Shown: positions 23,953 through 31,873 of the stretch, piece after piece
Layout of the letters: each line of letters opens with the position of its first letter
Position numbering within the stretch: position 1 is the first letter of the stretch
Source of the DNA: Pseudomonas sp. N3-W
GTDB taxonomy: Bacteria > Pseudomonadota > Gammaproteobacteria > Pseudomonadales > Pseudomonadaceae
NCBI RefSeq assembly: GCF_024970185.1
Contig: NZ_CP103965.1
Coordinates: 1,980,001 to 2,044,000, forward strand
DNA: 64,000 nucleotides
Reading direction: 5' to 3'
Made by a program: the position numbers and the translations under genes
The notes under the pieces: model-generated
The model's database searches: none
The model's input: only the letters and a program-made list of their open reading frames with translations
What the model was told of the DNA's origin: nothing

Positions 23953-25290
23953 TTAAAGATTCTGCAAGGTTTCCAGCAATACTTTCACCTTGGTAATCGA
24001 CTCCTGATACTCGGCTTCCCAGTCCGAGTCCGCGACAATCCCGCCGCCGCCCCAGCAGCACACCTGGCCGCCCTTGACCAGCAAGCTGCGAATGGCGATC
24101 GAGCTGTCCATCTCTCCGCGCACGTCCAGGTACATCAAAGAGCCACAGTACAAACCGCGGCGGGTCGGCTCCAGTTCGTCGATGATCTGCATGGCGCGGA
24201 TTTTTGGCGCACCGGTAATCGAGCCGCCGGGGAAGCTGCCGGCAATCAGGTCCAGTGCGTCGCGATCCGCCGCCAGCTCCCCGGTGACACTGCTCACCAG
24301 ATGGTGCACGTTCGGGTAACTTTCCAGTCTGAACAACTCCGGTACGCGCACCGAGCCGATGCGGCAGGTGCGGCCCAGATCGTTGCGCAGCAGGTCGACG
24401 ATCATCAGGTTTTCCGCGCGGTCCTTGGGGCTGGCCAGCAGTTCGGCGGCGTTTGCCGCGTCTTCGGCAGGCGTCAGGCCGCGGGGGCGGGTGCCTTTGA
24501 TTGGGCGGGTTTCTACCTGCCGCTCGCTGACTTTGACAAAACGCTCCGGCGACAGGCTCAGCACCGCGCCGCCGTCCGGCAGGCTTTGAAAGCCGGAAAA
24601 GGGCGTCGGGCAGGCGGCCCGTAGCGCGCAATAGGCGACCCATGGATCCCCTTGGCACTGGGCCCGAAAGCGTTGGGCGAAGTTGACCTGGTAGCAGTCA
24701 CCGGCCTGGATGTACTGCTGGATGCGTTCGAATGCCTGGCGGTAGTCGTCGGCGCTCAGGTCGGGGCGCATCGGGGCTTGCACCTGGAACGGCTCGACCG
24801 GTTCAGTCATCGGCTGACTGAACACAGCGATCAACCGCTGCCGCCCACTGTCGCTGATGGACGGGTGGAATACCAACTGACTGGTCATGCGTTGGTGATC
24901 GCTGATCAAGGCCCAGTCATACAGGCCGAAGCGTGCATCCGGTAGATTCAGGTCATCCAGTGCCTGGCTTGGCATTTGCTCCAGATGACGGCCGAAATCG
25001 TAGCTCAGATAACCGATCAGACCACCGGCGAACGGTAACTCATCCGCGACGGATGCTTCGCCGAGTCGTGTCAGATTATCGCGAAGACGTTGCAGGAAAT
25101 CGCTGCCGCTTTCGTCAGGCAGAACCGCCAGTTGCTCCAGCGGCCAGGCGCTGAGTACATCAAAGCGCCCGCGATCGGCGCTGGGCCGGCCGCTGTCGAG
25201 CAGCACGGCACCGGGAGCATGATGGATTGCCGCGAAATAGTCGGCGGGGTTGGCGCGGTAGGGCAGCGGGTGTACGGAGCAGGTCAACAT
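23953..25290 (-). CDS. pabB: aminodeoxychorismate synthase component I
   Basis: 445 residues from ATG 25290 (MLTCSVHPLPYRANPADYF); the frame extends beyond this start through a REP pair and that extension is not real. It makes 4-amino-4-deoxychorismate from chorismate and ammonia for folate synthesis, with the PabA glutaminase as partner (not in this window). The chorismate-binding fold is complete: YQVNFAQRF, PIKGTRPRG, ENLMIVDLLRNDLGR, GSFPGGSITGAPK and the EYQESITK region near the end. PIKGT rather than PIAGT is the PabB-type signature and separates it from anthranilate synthase TrpE. Confidence 0.92.
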   Translation of the reverse strand: MLTCSVHPLPYRANPADYFAAIHHAPGAVLLDSGRPSADRGRFDVLSAWPLEQLAVLPDESGSDFLQRLRDNLTRLGEASVADELPFAGGLIGYLSYDFGRHLEQMPSQALDDLNLPDARFGLYDWALISDHQRMTSQLVFHPSISDSGRQRLIAVFSQPMTEPVEPFQVQAPMRPDLSADDYRQAFERIQQYIQAGDCYQVNFAQRFRAQCQGDPWVAYCALRAACPTPFSGFQSLPDGGAVLSLSPERFVKVSERQVETRPIKGTRPRGLTPAEDAANAAELLASPKDRAENLMIVDLLRNDLGRTCRIGSVRVPELFRLESYPNVHHLVSSVTGELAADRDALDLIAGSFPGGSITGAPKIRAMQIIDELEPTRRGLYCGSLMYLDVRGEMDSSIAIRSLLVKGGQVCCWGGGGIVADSDWEAEYQESITKVKVLLETLQNL

Positions 25291-25418
25291 GGGCAGGGCA
25301 GATCGGCCATCGAGGCGGGGTGGCGATTGTAGTCCTCTGTGGGAATTGCTCCTAGAGGGGATGTCGGTGTCAGGTAGATTGGAGGCAGGGCCAAGGCGGT
25401 GGTGGCCAGAAATAAGCC

Positions 25419-25487
25419 ATCGCGAGCAAGCTCGCTCCCACATTTGATCTTTGTCGCGACGTGTGGGAGCGAGCTTGCTCGCGATGG
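25419..25487. repeat. REP pair upstream of pabB
   Basis: CATCGCGAGCAAGCTCGCTC and GAGCGAGCTTGCTCGCGATG form an inverted pair around a short loop. Confidence 0.85.
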
Positions 25488-25506
25488 GAGGCAACTCGGT
25501 CCCGGC

Positions 25507-26493
25507 TCAGCCCTCGATCAGCGGAATATGCCCAAACATCTCTTGTACAAACTCAACCCGCTGCTGCGGTGTCTCGGTTATTCCGCGCGCCTTCAGCTCT
25601 TCCAGTCGCGCTTCGACGGCATGGGTACGCAGGGTCAGCCCACAATCGTTGGCAATCTGGATGTTCAAGCCTGGCCGGGCGTTCAGCTCAAGAATCAGCG
25701 GGCCTTTTTCCTGGTCCAGCACCATGTCCACCCCGATGTAACCCAGCCCACACAGCTCATAACAGCCGGCAGCGAGTTTCATGAAGCCGTCCCAATAGGG
25801 CAGTTGCACGCCATCCACCGCGTTGGTGGTGTCGGGGTGTTTGGTGATGATGTTGTTCAGCCAGGTGCCGCGCAGGGTCAGGCCGGTGGCCAGGTCCACA
25901 CCCACGCCGATGGCGCCCTGGTGCAGGTTGGCCTTGCCGCCGGACTGCCGGGTTGGCAGGCGCAACATGGCCATGACCGGGTAGCCCATCAGCACGATGA
26001 TGCGGATGTCCGGCACGCCTTCGTAGCTGATGCTCTTGAAGATCTGGTCCGGCGTGACGCGGTATTCGATCAGCGCCCGGTCACGGTGGCCGCCCAGGGA
26101 GTACAAGCCGGTGAGAATGCTGGAGATATGGTGCTCGAGTTCCTCGTGGCTGAGGATCTTGCCGGACACTGTGCGATAACGGCCCTCGAAACGGTCGGCA
26201 ACAACAATAATCCCGTCACCCCCGGCACCTTGTGCCGGTTTGATCACGAAGTCGCTGCGCCCGCCGATGATCTCGCCGAGTTTGTCGATTTCCTTTTCCG
26301 TGGAAATCACCCCGTACATTTCCGGCACATTGATGCCGGCGGCGAGGGCGCGTTCCTTGGTGATGATCTTGTCATCGACAATCGGGTACAGGCTGCGCTT
26401 GTTGTACTTGAGCACGTAGTCGGCGTTACGCCGATTGATCCCCATGATGCCCCGGGCTTCCAGGGCCTTCCAGGTTTTCCAGAAGCCGAACAT
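25507..26493 (-). CDS. ATP-grasp alpha-L-glutamate ligase-like protein
   Basis: 328 residues. An ATP-grasp fold is visible: DFVIKPAQGAGGDGIIVV (nucleotide-binding lysine and glycine-rich loop), a central region with DQIFKSIS, and PLILELNARPGLNIQIAN carrying the metal-binding Glu and Asn. Proteins of this group are annotated alpha-L-glutamate ligase-like and occur with the two genes upstream. Its start overlaps the stop of the transglutaminase-like gene by one base (TAATG), so the three are one operon. It presumably ligates an amino acid to a carboxylate substrate; the substrate is not known from sequence. Confidence 0.82.
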   Translation of the reverse strand: MFGFWKTWKALEARGIMGINRRNADYVLKYNKRSLYPIVDDKIITKERALAAGINVPEMYGVISTEKEIDKLGEIIGGRSDFVIKPAQGAGGDGIIVVADRFEGRYRTVSGKILSHEELEHHISSILTGLYSLGGHRDRALIEYRVTPDQIFKSISYEGVPDIRIIVLMGYPVMAMLRLPTRQSGGKANLHQGAIGVGVDLATGLTLRGTWLNNIITKHPDTTNAVDGVQLPYWDGFMKLAAGCYELCGLGYIGVDMVLDQEKGPLILELNARPGLNIQIANDCGLTLRTHAVEARLEELKARGITETPQQRVEFVQEMFGHIPLIEG

Positions 26494-28025
26494 TACGAAT
26501 CAGCCTTGAGGAAGGCTTTGAAACGGATCAGCTCGGTCAGGCGGTAGCCGCGATAGCGACCCATGGCCAGCATGAAACCCACCAGGATCAGCAGGATCGC
26601 CGGGAAGGTGAACACGAAGTACACCAGTTCCGGCACGCTCATGATCAGGTGCGCCAGGGACGCGGCGAACAGCGTGCCGATCGCCACTTTCAGCGCATGG
26701 CCGGAGCCGCGTTCTTCCCAGGTGATCGACAGTCGCTCGATGGTCATGGTCAGAATCACCATCGGGAACAGCGCCACCGACAACCCGCGTTCCAGGCCCA
26801 GCTTGTGGCTGAACAGACTGATGGCCGCAATCAGCACCACCACGAACGTCAGCACCACCGACAGCCTCGGCAGCATTTGCAGTTTCAGGTGTTCAAGGTA
26901 GGAGCGCAGCGACAGTCCCAGCGCCGTAATCACGGTAAATAGCGCGATGCCGAACCCCAGCTGGGTTTCGCGGAAGGCCAGGGCGATCAGCACCGGGGTA
27001 AAGGTGCCGAGGGTCTGCAGGCCGATCAGGTTGCGCAGGATCAGGATCACCAGCACGCCAATCGGGATCATCACCATGATCATGAAGGTCTGCTGGGTTT
27101 GCAGCGGCAAGCCGTACAGCGAATATTCGAGGAAGTTGGCGTCGGTGTTCTCGTCGGTCAGCTTGGCCAGGCGGATGGCGTTCATTTCGCTGTTGTTCAG
27201 GCTGAAGGTGACGTTGGCTTTTTTGCCGCCATCGACGGTAATCAGGTTGTCGTCGCCGGTCCACCACAGCAGGCGGTCGGTGGGCAGGCCCTGTTCGCCG
27301 GTTTCCGGGTTGAAGTACAGCCAGTCATTGCCGTTGAAGCTGCGCAGCCACAATTCCGGCGTCTGTGGCTGGTCGGCCACCAGGCGGATGGTGTGGACTT
27401 TTTCCACCGGCACATGGGCGATGGACAGCAGCAGCTCGACGATCTTGGCCTTGTGCGACGTCGACGGATCACCGCCCAGCAGCAGCTTGACGTTGTCGTC
27501 GTTGAGGTTGTTGACCCGTTTGATCGCTTCGCCGATGAAGGTCTCGACGTCGGCCGAATGCTGGCGGATTGGCGCGAGCAAGGCTTCGGCGGCGATTTTT
27601 TCCGGGCCGTCCACAGCGATGCTGTCGCGGAAGGTCGGGCCTTTGATCTTGGATTTTTCACCGGTGTAGCGCTTGGTCAGCACCAGACGGTAATAAAGGG
27701 TCTGCTTGCCCTTGGCCCGGCGCGCCGACCAGGTCACCTTGCGGTTGCCATCGATGCGGTTCACCGCAACGCCGTAGTTATTGGAAATGAAACTCTCGTT
27801 CAGGCTCACGAAGTCGCGGCTCAGGGGCGGCACGAACATCTGGATCTTGACCGGGTCCTTGGCACTGGCGACGAACTCGACCTTGGCGTCGATGTTCCAC
27901 AAGTCGTCGGTGGCGTCTTCGGTGACGGGAATGCCGAGCACGAAGATCTGATAGGCCGTAACTGAAATGCCCAGCACCACCAGGATGGCGATCAGGATTT
28001 TCAGGTGGAGGGTAAGAGAGCGCAT
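26493..28025 (-). CDS. inactive-transglutaminase / 7TM membrane protein
   Basis: 510 residues. An N-terminal anchor (about residues 9-30) is followed by a large periplasmic domain (about 30-310) of the inactive transglutaminase fold. A C-terminal block of about seven membrane helices starts near residue 314 (TFMIMVMIPIGVLVILIL, LGFGIALFTVITALGLSL). This matches the Transglut_i_TM plus 7TM_transglut architecture. It stands between the retropepsin-like gene (five bases upstream) and the ATP-grasp gene (one-base overlap). The complex may process an envelope peptide or glutamate-containing compound, but its function is inferred from context only. Confidence 0.82.
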   Translation of the reverse strand: MRSLTLHLKILIAILVVLGISVTAYQIFVLGIPVTEDATDDLWNIDAKVEFVASAKDPVKIQMFVPPLSRDFVSLNESFISNNYGVAVNRIDGNRKVTWSARRAKGKQTLYYRLVLTKRYTGEKSKIKGPTFRDSIAVDGPEKIAAEALLAPIRQHSADVETFIGEAIKRVNNLNDDNVKLLLGGDPSTSHKAKIVELLLSIAHVPVEKVHTIRLVADQPQTPELWLRSFNGNDWLYFNPETGEQGLPTDRLLWWTGDDNLITVDGGKKANVTFSLNNSEMNAIRLAKLTDENTDANFLEYSLYGLPLQTQQTFMIMVMIPIGVLVILILRNLIGLQTLGTFTPVLIALAFRETQLGFGIALFTVITALGLSLRSYLEHLKLQMLPRLSVVLTFVVVLIAAISLFSHKLGLERGLSVALFPMVILTMTIERLSITWEERGSGHALKVAIGTLFAASLAHLIMSVPELVYFVFTFPAILLILVGFMLAMGRYRGYRLTELIRFKAFLKADS

Positions 28026-28030
28026 TGGAA

Positions 28031-28567
28031 TTACTCTGCGGTATGAGCGTCGGTGGCGCAGGCGGGTTTGCCAGCAGCGTATTTAAGACTGGGGTCGACC
28101 AGCGCATCGAAGCGTTTCAGCGCCTCGGAGCCGATCAAAAGCGGGTACTGGAAGGCGCTGCGGTCGGTCAGGTTGACTTCGATGCTGCGCAAGGCCGAGC
28201 CCATGCAGACGTCCAGCTCGATCACCGGGCGGGCGGTGAAGAGTTTGCCTTCTTCCGGGTCGTAGTCACCGGCGCGGCGCTTGATCTTGCTGACCCGGGC
28301 CAGCGGCCGTTCGATCGGGTGCGAGTGCGCGGCGTCGATGGCCAGGTAGAAGCGGACCCAGGATTCGCCATTGCGTTTGAAGCGTTTGATGTCGCGGGCA
28401 CTCAGGGAGGCGGTTTTGGCCCCGGTGTCGAGCTTGGCCGCGACTTCCAGGTTGATGCCGTCCAGCGAGGCGTACTCGTTGAGGCCGTACACGGTCTTTT
28501 CCCCCGCCGCGGCGAAGCCGGGCAGGCAAAGCAGATAAAGGAAGGTGGGGAAGGGCTTGAGTCTCAT
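28031..28567 (-). CDS. periplasmic retropepsin-like protease (annotated ATP-dependent zinc protease)
   Basis: 178 residues from ATG 28567, giving a clear signal peptide (MRLKPFPTFLYLLCLPGFAA, probable cleavage after AAA). The aspartyl-protease signature appears as AAKLDTGAKTASLSA, and later VIELDV and YPLLIGSEALKRF complete the retropepsin-like fold. The common annotation, ATP-dependent zinc protease, is historic; nothing zinc-binding is obvious. It is the first gene of the operon with the transglutaminase-7TM and ATP-grasp proteins, five bases before the next gene. It probably acts in the periplasm on the same substrate as the membrane partner. Confidence 0.82.
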   Translation of the reverse strand: MRLKPFPTFLYLLCLPGFAAAGEKTVYGLNEYASLDGINLEVAAKLDTGAKTASLSARDIKRFKRNGESWVRFYLAIDAAHSHPIERPLARVSKIKRRAGDYDPEEGKLFTARPVIELDVCMGSALRSIEVNLTDRSAFQYPLLIGSEALKRFDALVDPSLKYAAGKPACATDAHTAE

Positions 28568-28866
28568 AAATCCTGGTGCGCAGCAGTCCGTACTTCGATT
28601 CAAGGCCCTGGCATCACTGCGCAAGCTCCCTCGTAGGCCTGTCAGTTCTTCATGACACGCCGTGCAGATGCGACATCCAAATGCGGGCGGCATTCTAGCA
28701 CGGTGGTTTTATGGCGCCAGCGCTGGCAGGGGGCTATAAGTTGTCATGCTGCGTCGTTATGGTGCGGGCGGTTATTAGACGATTGTCGACAATATCTATT
28801 TATCCTTTGACTGTTATGTCTGTTTTCGCTAGTTTTTGCCGCATCAGCTTTAAAGGTGTCGACAAT
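28568..28866. promoter_or_regulatory. divergent promoter region of the methylcitrate cluster with two GntR-type operators
   Basis: The 12-mer TGTCGACAATAT occurs twice, at 28784-28795 and 28857-28868; the first copy lies inside the perfect palindrome ATTGTCGACAAT (28782-28793). The core TGTCGACA fits the pattern bound by FadR-subfamily GntR regulators (yGT..Kac). The second copy overlaps the start codon of the GntR gene, so autoregulation is very plausible. The rest of the region, which also serves the divergent protease operon, shows no gene. Confidence 0.6.
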
Positions 28867-29592
28867 ATGTTGGATCAACTCGATCCCCCGGTCATGGCGC
28901 AGGATGATTCGGAAACACTTTCCGAGAACGTCTTCCGGCGCATCCAGGCGGCTATCGTCAAAGGCGAGATCGCCCCCGGCAGCAAAATCTCCGAACCGGA
29001 GCTGGCGCGCACCTACGGCATCAGCCGCGGCCCGTTGCGTGAAGCGATCCATCGTCTCGAAGGCCAGCGCCTGCTGGTGCGCGTGCCGCATGTCGGCGCG
29101 CGGGTGGTGTCGCTGAGCCACGCCGAACTGCTGGAACTCTATGAAATCCGCGAATCCCTCGAAGGCATGGCCTGCCGCCTCGCCGCCGAGCGCATGACCG
29201 TCGAGGAAATCGACGAACTGCGCCGGGTGCTGGAAACCCATGAACGCGATGCGGCGTTTCAGGCCGGCGTCGGTTATTACCAGCAGGAAGGCGATTTCGA
29301 CTTTCATTACCGGATTATCCAGGGCAGCGGCAACCGTACCCTGACCCAGATGCTCTGCGGCGAGCTCTATCAACTGGTGCGCATGTACCGCATCCAGTTT
29401 TCCACCACGCCCAATCGGCCGCGCCAGGCCTTTGCCGAGCACCACCGGATTCTCGATGCCATCGCCGACCGTGACGGTGAACTGGCCGAGTTGTTGATGC
29501 GCCGCCACATCGGCGCCTCCAAACGCAATATCGCCCGTCACTACCAGGACGGCGCCAACCATAAGACAGCCACTGAACGAGGTGAGTCATGA
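28867..29592 (+). CDS. GntR-family (FCD) regulator of the methylcitrate operon
   Basis: 241 residues from ATG 28867 ([20 protein letters not shown]), which has AAAGGTG upstream; the longer open frame has no such site. The N-terminal winged helix-turn-helix reads [20 protein letters not shown], and the C-terminal FCD domain carries the metal- or ligand-binding residues ([35 protein letters not shown]). Its stop overlaps prpB as ATGA, so it is cotranscribed with the genes it probably controls. In Pseudomonas this position holds a GntR protein rather than the NtrC-like PrpR of enterics. The effector is probably 2-methylcitrate or a related acid; this is inference. Confidence 0.88.
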   Translation: MLDQLDPPVMAQDDSETLSENVFRRIQAAIVKGEIAPGSKISEPELARTYGISRGPLREAIHRLEGQRLLVRVPHVGARVVSLSHAELLELYEIRESLEGMACRLAAERMTVEEIDELRRVLETHERDAAFQAGVGYYQQEGDFDFHYRIIQGSGNRTLTQMLCGELYQLVRMYRIQFSTTPNRPRQAFAEHHRILDAIADRDGELAELLMRRHIGASKRNIARHYQDGANHKTATERGES

Positions 29593-30479
29593 GTTCCAAC
29601 AAGAGCACTCCAGGCCAGCGTTTCCGCGATGCGGTCGCCAGCGAGCATCCGCTGCAAGTGGTCGGTGCGATCAACGCCAACCACGCCCTGCTGGCCAAGC
29701 GCGCCGGTTTCAAGGCGATTTATCTTTCGGGTGGCGGGGTGGCTGCCGGCTCTCTCGGTGTGCCGGACCTGGGCATTACCGGGCTGGATGACGTGCTGAC
29801 CGACGTACGCCGTATCACCGATGTCTGCGATTTGCCGCTGCTGGTGGACGTGGACACCGGTTTCGGTTCCTCGGCGTTCAACGTGGCGCGTACCGTGAAG
29901 TCGATGATCAAGTTCGGCGCGGCGGCGATTCACATCGAAGACCAGGTCGGCGCCAAGCGCTGCGGTCACCGGCCTAATAAAGAGATCGTGTCGCAGCAGG
30001 AAATGGTCGACCGCATCAAGGCCGCCGTCGATGCCCGCACCGACGACAGCTTCGTGATCATGGCGCGCACTGACGCCCTGGCGGTTGAAGGTCTGGAATC
30101 GGCACTGGATCGCGCTGCCGCGTGCATCGAGGCCGGTGCCGACATGATCTTCCCGGAAGCGATCACCGAGCTGGAAATGTACAAGCTGTTCGCCAATCGC
30201 GTGAAAGCGCCGATCCTGGCCAACATCACCGAATTCGGCTCGACGCCGCTGTACACCACCGAGCAGCTTGCCGGGGCGGATGTGTCGCTGGTGCTGTACC
30301 CGCTGTCGGCGTTCCGCGCCATGAACAAGGCGGCCGAGAACGTCTACACCGCGATCCGTCGCGACGGCACGCAACAGAACGTCATCGACACCATGCAGAC
30401 TCGCATGGAGCTTTACGACCGCATCGACTATCACACTTTCGAGCAGAAGCTCGACGCGTTGTTTGCGGCGAAGAAGTAA
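29589..30479 (+). CDS. prpB: 2-methylisocitrate lyase
   Basis: 296 residues. It cleaves 2-methylisocitrate to pyruvate and succinate, the last step of the methylcitrate cycle for propionate. It belongs to the isocitrate lyase / PEP mutase superfamily: [10 protein letters not shown] near the N-terminus, [28 protein letters not shown] with the catalytic Cys, and the ARTDAL motif. The product starts [16 protein letters not shown]. Four-base overlap with the GntR gene upstream, and prpC follows after 64 bp. Confidence 0.95.
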   Translation: MSSNKSTPGQRFRDAVASEHPLQVVGAINANHALLAKRAGFKAIYLSGGGVAAGSLGVPDLGITGLDDVLTDVRRITDVCDLPLLVDVDTGFGSSAFNVARTVKSMIKFGAAAIHIEDQVGAKRCGHRPNKEIVSQQEMVDRIKAAVDARTDDSFVIMARTDALAVEGLESALDRAAACIEAGADMIFPEAITELEMYKLFANRVKAPILANITEFGSTPLYTTEQLAGADVSLVLYPLSAFRAMNKAAENVYTAIRRDGTQQNVIDTMQTRMELYDRIDYHTFEQKLDALFAAKK

Positions 30480-30543
30480 AGATCTTTCGCGCACTCATGC
30501 ATCAATTGCAGATTCCCTAAAAAATTCAAGATTGGAGACAGCA

Positions 30544-31671
30544 ATGGCCGAAGCAAAAGTACTCAGTGGCGCCGGGCTCCGTGGCCAGGTAGCCGGGCAA
30601 ACCGCACTGTCCACTGTGGGGCAGTCGGGCGCCGGCCTGACGTATCGTGGCTACGACGTTCGCGAACTGGCGGCTGACGCGCAATTCGAAGAAGTGGCGT
30701 ACCTGCTGCTGTACGGCGAACTGCCAACCAAGACGCAATTGGCGGCCTACACCAGCAAGCTGAGCAAACTGCGCGACCTGCCACAGGCACTCAAAGAAGT
30801 GCTGGAACGCATTCCCGCCGACGCCCACCCGATGGACGTGATGCGCACCGGTTGCTCGTTCCTGGGCAATATCGAGCCGGAGAAAGATTTCTCCGTGCAA
30901 CACGACGTGACCGACCGCCTGCTGGCGGCGTTCCCGGCGATCATGTGCTACTGGTATCGCTTCAGTCACGACGGCAAACGCATCAACTGCGTGAGCGACG
31001 AGCCGTCCATCGGCGGCCATTTCCTGCACCTGCTGCACGATAAAAAGCCGAGCGAGTTGCACGTCAAAGTGATGAACGTGTCGTTGATTCTGTACGCCGA
31101 ACACGAGTTCAACGCCTCGACGTTCACCGCCCGTGTGTGCGCCTCGACCCTGTCCGATCTGTATTCCTGCGTGACGGCGGCCATCGGCTCCCTGCGTGGT
31201 CCGCTGCACGGCGGCGCCAACGAAGCGGCGATGGAAATGATCGAGCGCTTTTCGTCGCCCGAAGAGGCGATCAAAGGCACCCTCGGCATGCTCGAGCGCA
31301 AGGACAAGATCATGGGCTTCGGCCACGCGATCTATAAGGACAACGACCCGCGCAACGAGGTGATCAAGGGCTGGTCGAAAAAGCTCGCGGACGAAGTGGG
31401 CGACAAGGTCTTGTTCCCGGTCTCCGAAGCCATCGACAAGACTATGTGGGAACAGAAGAAACTGTTCCCCAACGCCGATTTCTACCATGCCTCGGCGTAC
31501 CACTTCATGGGCATCCCGACCAAGCTGTTCACACCGATTTTCGTCTGCTCGCGCCTGACCGGCTGGGCGGCGCATGTGTTTGAGCAACGTGCCAACAACC
31601 GCATCATCCGCCCGAGCGCCGAGTACATCGGCGTCGAACAGCGCAAGTTCGTGCCAATCGAACAACGCTGA
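30544..31671 (+). CDS. prpC: 2-methylcitrate synthase
   Basis: 375 residues from ATG 30544, preceded by GGAGAC; the open frame upstream from 30463 is not native. It condenses propionyl-CoA with oxaloacetate. The citrate synthase fold shows LAAFPAIMCYWY, the histidine in LHGGANEAAM, GFGHAIYKDNDPRN and FTPIFVCSRLTGW with the C-terminal arginine. The length (375) and the start AEAKVLSGAGLRGQVAGQ fit PrpC better than the housekeeping GltA, which is longer. It follows prpB in the same operon. Confidence 0.95.
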   Translation: MAEAKVLSGAGLRGQVAGQTALSTVGQSGAGLTYRGYDVRELAADAQFEEVAYLLLYGELPTKTQLAAYTSKLSKLRDLPQALKEVLERIPADAHPMDVMRTGCSFLGNIEPEKDFSVQHDVTDRLLAAFPAIMCYWYRFSHDGKRINCVSDEPSIGGHFLHLLHDKKPSELHVKVMNVSLILYAEHEFNASTFTARVCASTLSDLYSCVTAAIGSLRGPLHGGANEAAMEMIERFSSPEEAIKGTLGMLERKDKIMGFGHAIYKDNDPRNEVIKGWSKKLADEVGDKVLFPVSEAIDKTMWEQKKLFPNADFYHASAYHFMGIPTKLFTPIFVCSRLTGWAAHVFEQRANNRIIRPSAEYIGVEQRKFVPIEQR

Positions 31672-31714
31672 ATGGTGAGGGCCGACACCGGGATCTGAGG
31701 TCAGCGCAGATCCC

Positions 31715-31805
31715 TGTGGGAGCGAGCTTGCTCGCGATAGCGGCGGGTCAGTCGACATCAATGTCGGATGTGACTCAGTCATCGCGAGCAAGCTCGCTCC
31801 CACAG
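31715..31805. repeat. REP pair between prpC and acnD
   Basis: GTGGGAGCGAGCTTGCTCGC and its inverted partner GCGAGCAAGCTCGCTCCCAC flank about 45 bp. This pair lies inside the operon and may cause differential stability of the prpBC and acnD-prpFD parts of the message. Confidence 0.88.
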
Positions 31806-31873
31806 TGGATTGTGTTCAGTTCAAGTCCTGTGCCAGGCCCCCCTTTTGAAATTACCGTGACCGAGTCCTGACG

